The notes beneath the pieces are model-generated. The model had not been told where the DNA came from. It did not search any database and saw only the letters and a program-made list of their open reading frames with translations. This document shows, in pieces, positions 8,831 to 21,400 of a stretch of 64,000 nt of DNA. Location: contig NZ_FTNT01000008.1 in assembly GCF_900156495.1 (NCBI RefSeq), positions 124,001 through 188,000 of the forward strand, in the 5' to 3' direction. A program made the position numbers and the translations under genes. This DNA is from Williamsia sterculiae. Lineage in GTDB: Bacteria > Actinomycetota > Actinomycetes > Mycobacteriales > Mycobacteriaceae. Within the stretch, counting starts at the first letter, position 1, and the number at the start of each line of letters is the position of its first letter.

Positions 8831-9279
8831 GCGGACGGGGTCTCGTCGGTGCTGGTCTCGGCGGCGGCCTCGGCAGGCTCGTCGGCCTTCTTGGCGGCCT
8901 TCTTCTTCGGGGTGGTCGCCTCGGCGACCGGCTCGCTGTCGGCGGCGGCGAGTGCGGCGTTGAACAGGTCGAGCTTGCTGGGCTTCTCCTCGGCGACCTT
9001 CAGACTGCCCTCGGCGCCCGGCAGCCCCTTGTGCTTCTGCCAGTCACCGGTGATCTTGAGGATGGTCTCGACCGGGCCGGTCGGCTGTGCACCGACACCC
9101 AGCCAGTACTGCGCGCGCTCGGAGTCGACCTCGATGAGGCTCGGCTGATCCTTGGGGTGGTACTTGCCGATGGTCTCGATGGCGCGACCGTCGCGGCGGG
9201 TGCGCGAGTCGGCGACGACGATGCGGTACTGAGGGTCCCGGATCTTGCCGAGTCGGGTGAGCTTGATCTTGACAGCCAT
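8827..9279 (-). CDS. rpsP: 30S ribosomal protein S16
   Basis: The first 85 residues are the S16 core: [20 protein letters not shown], then [20 protein letters not shown] and [12 protein letters not shown]. The 150-residue length exceeds the common 80-100 because of an Ala- and Glu-rich C-terminal tail with a Lys cluster ([13 protein letters not shown]), typical of actinobacterial S16. AAGGAAAG lies before the ATG as ribosome site. It is the first gene of the rpsP-KH-rimM-trmD set. Confidence 0.96.
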   Translation of the reverse strand: MAVKIKLTRLGKIRDPQYRIVVADSRTRRDGRAIETIGKYHPKDQPSLIEVDSERAQYWLGVGAQPTGPVETILKITGDWQKHKGLPGAEGSLKVAEEKPSKLDLFNAALAAADSEPVAEATTPKKKAAKKADEPAEAAAETSTDETPSA

Positions 9280-9642
9280 GAGTCTTTCCTTCTGTGGTCA
9301 CAGCGCAATTCGGCGACACGGCGGGATGTCGTGCCCGGTTTTGCGATCTCCAGTGGCGTGACCGCCGGTCGGTACGTGACCGGGTCCGGCGAACCAGCGG
9401 ATCATTCTGCCAGACCCCACGGCGGCGGCGAAATCGCCGCGAACTCCTCCCGGCCCCACTCACCCGGGACATCGGCCCCGACGCCGCAGATACCCACCCC
9501 GCGGCAACGGGTATCTGCGGCAGGGTCGCCTGCACGATGTCGGTGACGACCGGCCGCGGAACGCCGCAACGTCCTCGGGTCCCACGGCGTGGGAGAAAAT
9601 TACCAAACCGTCGACGTGGCCACCAGGCCACGGACGTACCGT
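9280..9642. other. Intergenic region before rpsP
   Basis: This 363-bp stretch separates the 3' end of the amidohydrolase gene from rpsP, both on the minus strand. It must hold the rpsP promoter. I see no clear -35/-10 pair and no convincing small gene. The one strong feature is the hairpin at 9483-9521. Confidence 0.4.
9483..9521 (-). terminator. Hairpin downstream of the amidohydrolase gene
   Basis: GCCGCAGATACCC at 9483-9495 pairs perfectly with 9509-9521, a 13-bp stem around a 13-nt loop. It lies about 120 nt past the amidohydrolase stop and has no T-tract. Termination or 3'-end protection is likely. Confidence 0.5.
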
Positions 9643-10722
9643 TCAGAGCAGCCGACCTGCCCGGATGACTGCGACCGGGTCACGCAGCACCCCCAGATCG
9701 GTGCGCGGATCGTCGGCGAACACCAGCAGATCCGCCGGTTCCCCCGCCTGGGCGGTACCCGCCCCCAACCATTGTCGGGGCAGGTCGGTGGCCGCGGCCA
9801 GCGCACGCTCCGAACCCAGCCCGAGGTCGCTCATCGCGATCACCTCGTCGACGATCCGGCCGTGTTCGACGAACCCTCCGGCGTCGGTACCCGCGTACAT
9901 CGGCACCCCCGCCTCGAACGCCGCCGTGAACACACCGGCAGCGTTCGCGTACAGCGAGCGCATGTGCGCCTGATAGACCGGGAACCGATCGGCGCCGTCG
10001 GCGATGGCCGGGAAGTTGTCCACCTGGATCAGGGTGGGGACCAGCGCGATCGACCGGTCGGCCATCGCCGCGATCAGATCGTCGGTCAGTCCGGTGCCGT
10101 GTTCGACACAGTCCACCCCGGCGGCGACCAGGCCGTGCAGGGCGTCGGTGCCGAAGACGTGGGCCGTGATCCGGGCGCCCTCCTCGTGTGCGGCCGCCAC
10201 CGCACGCACCAGCAGATCGTCGTCCCACAGGGGCGCCAGATCCCCCACCTCGCGGTCGATCCAGTCCCCCACCAGCTTCACCCAGCCGTCGCCCGACCGC
10301 GCCTGTCGACGCACCTCGGCGGGCAGATCGGCGGGATCGTCGAGTTCCACCCCGTATCCGCGCAGGTACCGCTTGGGGCGGGCGATGTGATGGCCCGACC
10401 GGATGAACTCCGGGCACGAGTCGTCACCGTCGAGGGGGTGTGTGTCCACCGGGGAGCCGACCTCCCGGATGAGCAGTGCCCCGGCCTTGGCGTCGGCCTG
10501 CGCGAAGCCACGGGCCTGGTCGATGGTCACCCCGAGTCCGGGGGCGATGCCGACGTGGTTGTGCGCGTCGACCAGGCCGGACATCAGCCAGCCGTCGGTG
10601 GCGACGGTCACCGCTCCGGGTTGAGGTTCGTCGGTGAGCACCCCGTCGAGCGTCCAGAGCTCGAGCGGTTCACCGTCGGCGCAGCTGCGACCCCGGATGT
10701 GCAGCGACTGCGGGGCGTCCAT
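9643..10722 (-). CDS. Amidohydrolase-family metal-dependent hydrolase (Rv2915c-like)
   Basis: The 359-residue protein has the composite amidohydrolase layout. A short N-terminal beta part is followed by a TIM barrel with the first metal ligands in LVDAHNHVG (His54, His56). A Lys in GWVKLVGDWIDREVG could be the bridging carboxylated Lys. ITAHVFGTDAL and CVEHGTGL supply further His ligands, and YAGTDAGGF the catalytic Asp. The end (ADLLVFADDPRTDL) is the usual small C-terminal beta domain. Imidazolonepropionase- or prolidase-like hydrolases are closest in shape, but the substrate is unknown. The gene starts 11 nt after the ffh stop and is probably co-transcribed with it. Confidence 0.85.
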   Translation of the reverse strand: MDAPQSLHIRGRSCADGEPLELWTLDGVLTDEPQPGAVTVATDGWLMSGLVDAHNHVGIAPGLGVTIDQARGFAQADAKAGALLIREVGSPVDTHPLDGDDSCPEFIRSGHHIARPKRYLRGYGVELDDPADLPAEVRRQARSGDGWVKLVGDWIDREVGDLAPLWDDDLLVRAVAAAHEEGARITAHVFGTDALHGLVAAGVDCVEHGTGLTDDLIAAMADRSIALVPTLIQVDNFPAIADGADRFPVYQAHMRSLYANAAGVFTAAFEAGVPMYAGTDAGGFVEHGRIVDEVIAMSDLGLGSERALAAATDLPRQWLGAGTAQAGEPADLLVFADDPRTDLGVLRDPVAVIRAGRLL

Positions 10723-10733
10723 GTCGGAGCGGG

Positions 10734-12290
10734 TCAGCGCTTCTTCTTGGGCTGCTGGAACTGGCTGACGTCGATGCCCTCGAGCCCGGGTGGTAGCTCG
10801 TCGAGTCCTGCGGGCATGTTGGACAGATCGGGGAAGCCCGCGGGCATGCCCGGCATACCGCCACGCACTTTCGGTGGCGTCGGCCCCCGCCCGCTGCCCT
10901 TCTTCCCCTTCTTGCCCTTCTTGCGGTTGTTACGCCGGTTTCCACCCGGCATCCCCATCCGGCCCGACATCTGGGCCATCATCTTCTTCGCCTCGAAGAA
11001 CCGGTCGACGAGTTGGTTCACCTCGCCGACGGTGACGCCCGACCCGTTGGCGATCCGCAGTCGTCGGGAGCCGTTGATGATCTTCGGGTTGTCCCGCTCG
11101 GCGGGGGTCATGCCGCGGATGATGGCCTGCACCCTGTCGAGCTGTTTGTCGTCGACCTGGCTCAGTGCGTCCTTCATCTGACCGGCACCGGGCAGCATGC
11201 CCAACAGGTTGCCGATCGGTCCCATCTTGCGGATCATCAGCATCTGCTCGAGGAAGTCCTCGAGCGTCAGCTCGCCCTGGGTGATCTTCGCGGCGGCGGC
11301 CTCGGCCTCCTGCACATCCCAATGCTGTTCGGCCTGCTCGATGAGGCTGAGCACATCGCCCATCCCCAAGATGCGGCTGGCCATGCGGTCGGGGTGGAAG
11401 GTGTCGAAGTCCTCGAGCTTCTCACCCGACGACGCGAACATGATCGGCACACCGGTGACCTGGCGCACCGACAGGGCCGCACCTCCGCGAGCGTCGCCGT
11501 CGAGTTTGGTCAGCACCACACCGGTGAAACCGACTCCGTCGGCGAAGGCCTGCGCGGTGCCCACCGCATCCTGACCGATCATCGCGTCGAGGACGAACAG
11601 GATCTCGTCGGGGTCGACGGCGTCGCGGATGGCCGCCGCCTGCCCCATCATCTCGGAGTCCACACCGAGCCGACCGGCGGTGTCGATGACGACCACGTCG
11701 TGGTGTCGGGCGCCCGCCTCGGCCACCCCGTCGCGGGCCACGTCCACCGGCCCCTGATCCGAGGAGGTGCCCAGCGCTCCCTCGCCGCCGACCCCGGTAC
11801 CCGGATGCGGCGCGAACACCGGTACCCCGGCCCGCTCGCCGACGATCTGCAGCTGGCTGACCGCGCCCGGGCGTTGCAGGTCGCAGGCCACCAACAGCGG
11901 GGTGTGCCCGTTCTTCTTCAGCCAGGCGCCGAGCTTGCCCGCCAATGTGGTCTTACCGGCGCCCTGCAGACCCGCGAGCATGATGACCGTCGGCGGCGTC
12001 TTCGCGTACCGGACGCGGCGGGTCTCGCCACCGAGGATCTCGACCAGTTCCTCGTTGACGATCTTCACGATCTGCTGCGCGGGGTTGAGGGCCGCCGAGA
12101 CCTCGGCACCCTTCGCGCGCTCCTTGACCTTGGCGATGAAGCCGCGGACCACCGGCAACGCGACGTCGGCCTCGAGCAGGGCGAGCCGGATCTCGCGGGC
12201 GGTGCGGTCGATGTCGGCGTCGGAGAGTTTCCCCTTGCCACGGAGGTCCTTGAGGGCCCCGGTCAACCGATCGGAGAGGGAATCGAACAT
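10734..12290 (-). CDS. ffh: Signal recognition particle GTPase Ffh (SRP54)
   Basis: Ffh binds signal sequences of nascent membrane and secreted proteins together with 4.5S RNA and docks with FtsY. The 518-residue protein has the N domain (1-95), a G domain with Walker A GLQGAGKTT at 107-115, DTAGRL and TKLDGDARGG, and the Met-rich M domain (MLMIRKMGPIGNLLGMLPG). A Lys-rich, then Gly/Pro/Met-rich tail is typical of actinobacteria. The segment APHPGTGVGGEGALGTSS is an insertion between G-domain motifs. A TAGGCT hexamer lies six nt before the ATG and no ribosome site is seen. Confidence 0.96.
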   Translation of the reverse strand: MFDSLSDRLTGALKDLRGKGKLSDADIDRTAREIRLALLEADVALPVVRGFIAKVKERAKGAEVSAALNPAQQIVKIVNEELVEILGGETRRVRYAKTPPTVIMLAGLQGAGKTTLAGKLGAWLKKNGHTPLLVACDLQRPGAVSQLQIVGERAGVPVFAPHPGTGVGGEGALGTSSDQGPVDVARDGVAEAGARHHDVVVIDTAGRLGVDSEMMGQAAAIRDAVDPDEILFVLDAMIGQDAVGTAQAFADGVGFTGVVLTKLDGDARGGAALSVRQVTGVPIMFASSGEKLEDFDTFHPDRMASRILGMGDVLSLIEQAEQHWDVQEAEAAAAKITQGELTLEDFLEQMLMIRKMGPIGNLLGMLPGAGQMKDALSQVDDKQLDRVQAIIRGMTPAERDNPKIINGSRRLRIANGSGVTVGEVNQLVDRFFEAKKMMAQMSGRMGMPGGNRRNNRKKGKKGKKGSGRGPTPPKVRGGMPGMPAGFPDLSNMPAGLDELPPGLEGIDVSQFQQPKKKR

Positions 12291-12296
12291 GTGACA

Positions 12297-12302
12297 AGCC
12301 TA
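12297..12302 (-). promoter_or_regulatory. Leaderless-type -10 of ffh
   Basis: The minus strand reads TAGGCT, then six nt, then the ffh ATG. It lies in the 16-bp gap between the glnD stop and ffh, so ffh can be transcribed independently of glnD. Confidence 0.5.
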
Positions 12303-12306
12303 TCGG

Positions 12307-14859
12307 TTATCCGATCGGCACCCCCGCCTTGCCTGCGTCCTCGGCGCCCCCGTCGGTCTCCGACACCGGTGTGGGCGGCGGGACCACGTCCAGGATCGCC
12401 GCCTCCATGGCGGCGCGGGCGGCGGGCGAGTCGTCGGTCATCGTCACGTTGAAGGTGTCGACCACGGTCCCCCCGAGGGTCGACACCCTCGCCCATGCGA
12501 TGGTCGCGCCCGCCCGTTCGATGACCGCCGCGACACGGGCGAGCAGTCCGAGCCGGTCGCCTGCCCGCAGTTCCAGGATCACCGATCCGTCGTCGTCGTA
12601 GGTGTCGAGCCACAGGATCCGCGGCGGGGCGATGGCGAACAGGGCGGGGACGGCGACCGTGGGCCGGTCCGATTCCGAACCCACCGTCGGACCCGCCGTG
12701 GGCAGGGGTGACTCGCGTTCCTTGGCGTCGAGTCGGTTGAGGACGTCGAGGCCGCCGTCGATGGCCTGCAGCAACTGTTGGCGGAGCAGTCCCGCGTCGG
12801 GTGGTCCGCCGAAACTCGGCACCACCACGAAGGTGTTCACCGCGCTACCCGCCCCGTCCCTGGCGTTGGCGGCGTGACAGCGGAGACTGTTCAGGGCCAA
12901 CACGCCCGCCATCTTCGACAGCAGGCCCGGGCTGTCCGGCGCGACCATGGTGACCGCGAATGTGTGTGCGCCGTCGGTGGGTATCAGTTCCACGCTCACC
13001 CCGCCCGCCTCGGCGAGGCTCACCTCGTGCTGGGTCAACGGGGACGGCGCGGCGAGGTCCTCACCGTCCATCAACCGCATACAGCGGCGCACCAGGTCGC
13101 CGATCAGCGACGCCTTCCAGTCCCCCCACACACCGGGTCCGGTGGCGAGGGAGTCGGCTTCGGCGAGCGCGGCCAACAGTTCGAGCAAGACCGGCGACCC
13201 GCCGAGCTTGTCGACGACGTCCTGCGCGGTCTGCGGGTCGTCGAGGTCGCGGCGAGTGGCGGTCACCGGCAACAGCAGATGGTGACGCACCATTTCCGAG
13301 AGCAGGTGCACGTCCTGCGGCCAGAGCCCGACGCGGTTGCCGATCTGGGTGGCCAGTTCTGCCCCGACGACACTGTGGTCGGCTCCGCGACCCTTGCCGA
13401 GGTCGTGCAACAGGGCACCGAGCACCAGCAGGTCGGGTCGCGACACCCGGGTGGTCATGGTGCCCGCGATGGCCGCCGTCTCCACCAGGTGCCGGTCCAC
13501 GGTCCAGGTGTGGATGGCGTCGCGCGGCGGCAGGTCCCGCACCGCACCCCATTCCGGCAGCAGTCGCCCCCACAGCCCGGTGCGGTCCAACGCCTCGATG
13601 GGAGCGACCATGTGTGGACCGGTGGACAGCAGCACCAGCAGGTCGCTCAACGCCTCCTGCGGCCACGGTTCACGCAATTCGGGCGCGTAGTCGGCCAGCC
13701 GACTGAGAGTGGATGCACTGATCGGCAGTCCGGTGCGGGCAGAAGCCGCCGCGACCCGCAGGATCAACCCGGGGTCCTTGCTGGGAATGGCGTTGCGGGC
13801 CAGTACCACCTCACCCGCGTGCTCGACGACACCCTCGTCGATGGGCCGTCGGATGGGTGAACGACGTAGCTTCGACAGTCCGCGGCGCGGCAGGGCGTTC
13901 GACGCGGTCCGCAGGCCGACGTCGACGGAATAGCTGATGGTGCGGGCGCTGTCGCTGATCGTGCGGGCCAGGTCGAAACGGTCGCCGATGCGCAACGCCG
14001 CACCGATCTCGTCGGCGTCCTGGGCCCGCAACTGTTCACGGGGACGCCCGGCGATGCGGTGCAGTTCGGTACGGATGTCCAGCAGTCGGTTGTAGGCGAC
14101 ATGCAGTCCGGCTCCGGGTGAGTCCGGCCGCAGATGACCCATGCCGTCGGTCAGCTGGGCGATGGCCAGGGCGTCGAGCATCTGCACGTCGCGCAGTCCG
14201 CCACGTCCGTTCTTCAGGTCCGGTTCCGCCCGATGGGCGATGTCACCGCTGCGCTTCCATCGGTCGCGCACGTGGTCGACCAGCTCGGGGAACCGGCCAC
14301 GGATGTCGGTACGCCACTGTCTGCGCACACCGGTGATGAGCAGATCGGTGAGCGCGGCATCACCGGCGACGTGCCGGGCCTCCAGCAACCCGAGTGCGGC
14401 GCTCATGTCCTGCGACGCGACCTGAAGCGCCTGCGGGATGGTCCGCACGCTGTGGTCGAGTTTGATGTGGGCGTCCCACAGCGGATACCAGAGACCGTCG
14501 GCGACGTCGGACAACCGCTGATGGTCCACGTCGTCGTGCAGCAGGATCAGGTCCAGATCGGAGTACGGCAGCAGTTCCTGCCTGCCGAGGCCGCCGACCG
14601 CGACGATGGCGAATCCGGAGTCGGGACGGATCCCGATCTCCGCACCCTTGGTCGTCAGCCAGAAGTCGTGCAGGTCCACCAGCACCTGTCGCAGTGCGGG
14701 CGCGTCGAGCCGCTTACCGCCGGCATTGCGGTCGAGGAGCTGGGAACGGGCCGCGACGAGGTCGGTGGCCGCGGGCGGAGAGACCGGGGAAGAACGGGGC
14801 CCCGCGCTCGACGAATCGTCGTCGGACGCGGGGCCGCCGTCGTCGGTGAGGAACGGCAC
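12307..14859 (-). CDS. glnD: PII uridylyl/adenylyltransferase GlnD
   Basis: GlnD modifies the PII protein on its T-loop Tyr under nitrogen limitation and removes the group when nitrogen is plentiful. In actinobacteria the modification is adenylylation. The protein of about 850 residues has the nucleotidyltransferase site [16 protein letters not shown] near 90-105, the HD hydrolase motif [14 protein letters not shown] in the middle, and two C-terminal ACT domains ([20 protein letters not shown] and [20 protein letters not shown]). The GTG at 14857-14859 has AGGA five nt upstream, next to the glnB stop. A GTG at 14884-14886 overlapping glnB is the alternative. It is the last gene of amtB-glnB-glnD. 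Confidence 0.95.
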   Translation of the reverse strand: MPFLTDDGGPASDDDSSSAGPRSSPVSPPAATDLVAARSQLLDRNAGGKRLDAPALRQVLVDLHDFWLTTKGAEIGIRPDSGFAIVAVGGLGRQELLPYSDLDLILLHDDVDHQRLSDVADGLWYPLWDAHIKLDHSVRTIPQALQVASQDMSAALGLLEARHVAGDAALTDLLITGVRRQWRTDIRGRFPELVDHVRDRWKRSGDIAHRAEPDLKNGRGGLRDVQMLDALAIAQLTDGMGHLRPDSPGAGLHVAYNRLLDIRTELHRIAGRPREQLRAQDADEIGAALRIGDRFDLARTISDSARTISYSVDVGLRTASNALPRRGLSKLRRSPIRRPIDEGVVEHAGEVVLARNAIPSKDPGLILRVAAASARTGLPISASTLSRLADYAPELREPWPQEALSDLLVLLSTGPHMVAPIEALDRTGLWGRLLPEWGAVRDLPPRDAIHTWTVDRHLVETAAIAGTMTTRVSRPDLLVLGALLHDLGKGRGADHSVVGAELATQIGNRVGLWPQDVHLLSEMVRHHLLLPVTATRRDLDDPQTAQDVVDKLGGSPVLLELLAALAEADSLATGPGVWGDWKASLIGDLVRRCMRLMDGEDLAAPSPLTQHEVSLAEAGGVSVELIPTDGAHTFAVTMVAPDSPGLLSKMAGVLALNSLRCHAANARDGAGSAVNTFVVVPSFGGPPDAGLLRQQLLQAIDGGLDVLNRLDAKERESPLPTAGPTVGSESDRPTVAVPALFAIAPPRILWLDTYDDDGSVILELRAGDRLGLLARVAAVIERAGATIAWARVSTLGGTVVDTFNVTMTDDSPAARAAMEAAILDVVPPPTPVSETDGGAEDAGKAGVPIG

Positions 14860-14866
14860 CGGATTC

Positions 14867-16604
<1,738 letters not shown>

Positions 16605-16696
16605 CAATCTCCTCCTCATCTGCGCCGCGACCACATCGCGGCTGTTGACTTGAGGTGAAGGGTGCTAGGTCGATGTTTCGGTGATGGCGATTGTAT

Positions 16697-16744
16697 GTTT
16701 CCGCGGCGTGAACGCACCGGCTCCCAGTGTTTCCCTGGTGTAAC
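16697..16744 (-). promoter_or_regulatory. Two GlnR-type boxes upstream of amtB
   Basis: On the minus strand, 16744-16729 reads GTTAC-n6-GAAAC and 16712-16697 reads TTCAC-n6-GAAAC. Their repeat distance is 32 bp, about three helical turns. This fits the actinobacterial GlnR consensus GTnAC-n6-GAAAC, which activates amtB-glnB-glnD in streptomycetes and mycobacteria when nitrogen is scarce. They lie roughly 95-140 bp before the amtB start. Function is inferred from the motif match. Confidence 0.75.
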
Positions 16745-16833
16745 ACCGCAGTTCGTTCAGAACCGCGCAACGCCGTCGGGCGGATCCGGACAATACGGAA
16801 ACCCGCCGAGTCACCATCGGCGGCGAGCGTCGT

Positions 16834-18396
16834 TCAGCCCAGCAGTGCGTCGACGAAGGCCTCGGGTTCGAACGGTGCCAGATCGTCGGCGCCCTCCCCC
16901 AGGCCGACCAGCTTGACCGGGACGCCGAGCTCGTTCTGGACGTGGAAGACGATGCCACCCTTGGCCGTGCCGTCGAGTTTGGTGAGCACCACACCGCTGA
17001 TGTCGACCACCTCGGCGAACACCCGCGCCTGGGCCAGACCGTTCTGCCCGATGGTGGCGTCGAGGACCAGCAGCACCTCGTCGACGGGGGCCTTCTTCTC
17101 CACGACGCGTTTCACCTTGCCGAGCTCGTCCATCAGACCCGTCTTGGTGTGCAGTCGACCGGCGGTGTCGATCATGACGACGTCGACACCTTCGGCGACA
17201 CCCGCACTCACCGCGTCGAAGGCGACCGACGCGGGATCGGCCCCTTCGGCTCCACGGACGATGCCCGCACCGACGCGTTCGCCCCAGGTCTGCAGCTGGT
17301 CGGCGGCAGCGGCACGAAAAGTGTCGGCGGCGCCGAGCAGCACCCGCCGACCGTCGGCGACCAGCACACGGGCGAGTTTGCCGGTGGTCGTGGTCTTGCC
17401 GGTGCCGTTCACGCCGACCACCAGCAGGACCGCGGGGGTGCCCGCATGCGGCAGGGCCCGCACCGAACGGTCGAGTTCGGGCATCACGTGGTCGATGAGC
17501 ACCCCCCGGAACAACGCGCGGGCGTCGTCGGCGGTGCGCACCGGGTTGGCGGCGATGGCCGCGCGCAGGTCCTCGACCACCGCGGTGGTGGTGGCGGTGC
17601 CGAGATCGGCGAGCACCAGGGTGTCCTCGATCTCCTCCCAGCTCTCCTCGTCGAGGTCGCCGGCACCGAGCAGACCCAGCACACCCTCACCGAAGACACC
17701 CTGCGAGCGGGCCAGCCGTCCCCGCAGCTTCTGCAAGCGACCGGCGGAGGGGGCGATCTCCTCCCGCGCCGGTGCCGGGACGACGGTCTCGACACCCACG
17801 GCGTCCCCGACGACCGGGGGCTCCACAGTTGTGTCAGGGGTGACCGGGGGCTCCACAGTTGTGTCATCGACGACCGGGGGTTCGACAGTCGCGGGCTCGA
17901 CGACCTGGCGCCCGACGGTGGCGGACTCGGAGGTCGGGGGCTCGGCGGTGGCTGGCCCGGCCGTCGGGGCGTCGGAGGTCGGGGCGTCGGGAAGCCCGAC
18001 GTCGGTGAAGCCACGTCGCTCCGCATCCCGGGGCACGGCGGCGTCGTCGCCGACCATCGGCTGTCCGTCGGTCTCGGTGCGATCATCGGTGGGCGGGGCT
18101 TCGGTGGGCGGTGTCGGCGGCCCGGCCGGGGTCTGGGGGGTCTCGGGAGTACGTGCCGGCGGTTCGGCCAGGCCGGTACCGCCCCCCTGACTGAACGCGA
18201 AGCCCGAGGAGGCCTGATAACCACCCGGTTTGTCGACCTGGCGGGTGCCGTCGACCACGGACTGTTGTTCGGATCCGTCACGCAGGGAGACGCGCCGGCG
18301 GCGCCGGAGTCCCACTCCGAGAGCGATCAGCGCCACGAGCACGATGACGGCCGCGGCGACGATGGCGATGATGATTCCGGTGTTCACCCCCGCCAT
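16834..18396 (-). CDS. ftsY: Signal recognition particle receptor FtsY
   Basis: FtsY receives the Ffh-ribosome complex at the membrane and hydrolyses GTP together with Ffh. The 520-residue protein has an N-terminal membrane helix at about residues 7-29, followed by a basic RRRRR. A long Pro-, Thr-, Val- and Glu-rich linker reaches to about residue 210. The NG domain carries GVNGTGKTTTTGKL, DTAGRLHTK and TKLDGTAKGG. The helix is a mycobacterial-type anchor absent in E. coli FtsY. The linker includes a 10-residue tandem repeat. The gene lies between amtB and smc, as in Mtb. Confidence 0.95.
   Translation of the reverse strand: MAGVNTGIIIAIVAAAVIVLVALIALGVGLRRRRRVSLRDGSEQQSVVDGTRQVDKPGGYQASSGFAFSQGGGTGLAEPPARTPETPQTPAGPPTPPTEAPPTDDRTETDGQPMVGDDAAVPRDAERRGFTDVGLPDAPTSDAPTAGPATAEPPTSESATVGRQVVEPATVEPPVVDDTTVEPPVTPDTTVEPPVVGDAVGVETVVPAPAREEIAPSAGRLQKLRGRLARSQGVFGEGVLGLLGAGDLDEESWEEIEDTLVLADLGTATTTAVVEDLRAAIAANPVRTADDARALFRGVLIDHVMPELDRSVRALPHAGTPAVLLVVGVNGTGKTTTTGKLARVLVADGRRVLLGAADTFRAAAADQLQTWGERVGAGIVRGAEGADPASVAFDAVSAGVAEGVDVVMIDTAGRLHTKTGLMDELGKVKRVVEKKAPVDEVLLVLDATIGQNGLAQARVFAEVVDISGVVLTKLDGTAKGGIVFHVQNELGVPVKLVGLGEGADDLAPFEPEAFVDALLG
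17811..17880. repeat. 30-bp tandem repeat inside ftsY
   Basis: Units start at 17811 and 17841, with a diverging third at 17871. The period is a multiple of three, so copy changes keep the frame and add or remove ten residues of the TVEPPV type in the FtsY linker. Confidence 0.75.
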
Positions 18397-18440
18397 TGTT
18401 CACCCACGCACCACCGCGACGGACAGGGGGCGAGTCGCGG

Positions 18441-21400
18441 TCAGTCGGTCTCGGCGGTGGGCAGCAGGTCCATACCGCGCAGGCGCTGCGAGATCACGGT
18501 GGTGATGCCGTCTCCTCGCATACTCACCCCGTAGAGCGCGTCGGCAACCTCCATGGTGGGCTTCTGGTGGGTGATGACGATCAGCTGCGACTTCTCACGG
18601 AGTTGTGAGAACAGGCGGATGAGACGCTGCAGGTTGGTGTCGTCGAGCGCAGCCTCCACCTCGTCCATCACGTAGAACGGTGACGGACGCGCGCGGAAGA
18701 TCGCCACCAGCATGGCGATGGCGGTCAGCGATTTCTCCCCACCGGACAGCAGCGACAGCCGCTTCACCTTCTTGCCCGGCGGGCGCGCCTCCACCTCGAT
18801 ACCGGTGGTCAGCATGTCGGTCGGGTCGGTGAGCACCAGCTTGCCGTCGCCACCCGGGAACAGGGTCGTGAAGACGGTGACGAACTCGCGCTCGACGTCG
18901 GCGTAGGCGTCGCTGAACAACTGCAGGATGCGGGCGTCGACCTCCTCGACCACCGACAGCAGGTCGCGACGGGCGCTCTTGACGTCCTCGAGCTGAGTGG
19001 AGAGGAATGTATAGCGCTCCTCCAGTGCGGCGAACTCCTCGAGTGCCAGCGGGTTCACCTTGCCCAGCGTCGTCAGATCCTTCTGCGCCTTCTTCAGCCG
19101 GGCCTGCTGGGTCGCGCGGTCGTAGGGCATCGGCACCGGGGCGACGACCTGCTCACCGCGGTCGCGGGCCTGCTCGTACTCGGTCACCTCCAACTCCGTC
19201 GGCGGCAGGGCGACGTCGGGCCCGTACTCGGCGATCAGGTCGGCGGGTGCGATGGAGAAGTCGGCGAGGATCTGCTCCTCGAGCTGCTCGATCCTCATGG
19301 TGGCCTGGGCACGGGCGAGTTCGTCGCGGTGCACCTCGTCCTGCAGGCCGGAGAGGATGTCGGTGCGTTCGGCCAGTTCCCGGCGGGCGACATCGAGAGC
19401 CTCGGACCGTCGGCTGCGCAGCGCCTCGGCCTCGTCGCGGCCGCGCTGGGCGTCGGCGACGGTCGCCCGGACCCGCTCGGCGACCGTGGCCGCGCCCACC
19501 GCGACCGCCTCGGAGACGGTGGCAGCGTGCCGTCGCGCGGCGCGCTGACGTTCCAGGCGTTCGCGGTTGGCCCGCTCGGCGCGGGCGGACCGACGCAACG
19601 CGTCGGCCCGGCCGCGCACCGACGCCAACCGTTCCTCGGCGGTGCGCTGGGCGAGTCGTGCCTCGGTCTCACCGGTACGGGCCTCGCCCAGGGCCTCCGC
19701 GGCCATCTCCCGGGCCATGGCGTGCTCGTCCGACGGGTCGTCGTTGCTGTCGGGAGTGTCCTCGGCCGCGCTACGCGCGCCACGCAACCGCGCCTCGTGG
19801 TCCTCGAGTTCGGTCATCGCCGCGGCCCGGTTCGACTCCACCGTCGCGCGCTGTCGGGTCAGCTTGTCCGCCTCGGCGGAAGCCGCGCGGATCGCGGCAC
19901 CGTGCCGCGCGAGCTGTTCGTACACCGACTCCAGCTCGGCGTCGGAATCGTGCAGTCCGGCCAAGGCCTGTTCGGCGGCTTCCCGACGTTCGGTCTGTTC
20001 GGCCAACGCCCCCGACAACGCCGCCCCGAGCTCCTCGCCGCGACGTCGCGCGGTCTCCAACTCGACGGTCGCCGCGTCGATGGACGCCTGCACCTCCAAG
20101 GTCGACGGCCTGCTGGTCGACCCACCCGACATCCACCCCGCCCCGGTCAGGTCACCGTCCCGCGTGACCACGCGGACGGCGGTGTTCTCCGCCGCGACGG
20201 CAGCGTCGAGCACCGCGCGCGCGACACCCAGGTCGTCGGCGACGACGGTGTCACACAACAACATCTGCATCGCGCCGGCGTAGTCCGACGACGTGGTCAC
20301 CACCTCGTCGGCCCAGCAGGCACCGTCGGGCAGGGACAACCGGGTGGGGCGCACCGGGGTGACGCCACCGACCAGCAACGACGCGCGACCACCGTCAGCC
20401 GCCCGCAACGCCGACAACGCCGCCTCACCAGAGGCGAAGTCGCGGGTCGCCATGGCATCGGCGACCGCGCCGAGCGCGGCATCGACCGCTGCCTCGAAAC
20501 CGGCACGCACGCTGATCAGCTCCGACACCGGGGCGACCACCGCGTCGGGGCGGTGGTCGCGCAGCCATCCCCCACCGTCCTTGCGTTCCAGCGCGACCGA
20601 CAGCGCGTCGATGCGGGCCGACAGCGACGCGACCCGCTGTTCCTCGGCGCGTTCGGCGGCCTGCAGTTCGGCGACGCGCTCGTTGGTCTGGTTCACCGCG
20701 CGAACACACCGTTCGTGGTGATCGTCGAGGGATTGCTCGGCCGCTTCGTACTCGACGGCGGTGCCCTGCAAGTCGTCCAGGGCGGTCTGCTCGCGGTCAC
20801 CGACCTCCGCCGCCGCGGCGATGGCCGCTCCCAGACGCCGGGCGTCGGCGTCCATCGACTCGACCCGGGTGCGCAGGTTGTCGCGCTGTCCCTCGAGCCG
20901 GGCGAGCCCTTCGCGACGATCGGCCAGCGCGCGCACTGCGGTCATGTGCGCCTGCTCTGCACTCTTGGCCGCGTTCTCCGCGGCGCTGAGTTCCGCTCGA
21001 CGCAGGTTGAGGGTCTCCTCGGCGTCGGCCAGCTCGTCGCCGCGTGCCTCCTCCTCGGCCTGGGCCAACTCGGCCTGGCGTTCGAGCTCGTCGGGATCCC
21101 GTCCCGGAGCCTCTGGCGGAGCCTCGGACAGGTGACGGGTGCGTTCGGTGGCGATCCGTGCGGTGGCGTCGACCCGTTCGGCCAGTGCCGACAACCGGAA
21201 CCAGGCCTGGCCGGCAGCGGTGGCCACCGGAGCGATGCGGGCCACCTCCTGTTCGTGCTCGGTCACCTGCCCGGTGAGTGCATCGATCTCTGCGGCGACC
21301 AGCTGTTGACGCTGACGTACCGCGTCTCCGGTGTCGGACTGCTGGGCCATCTGTTCGCGCAGGATCACCAGGTCGTCGGCGGCCAACCGGAGTTTGGCGT

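Noticed and set aside
16675-16690. Third GlnR box next to the two called
   Set aside because: A GTTTC is present but the paired half-site is GGCGA, too far from GTnAC.
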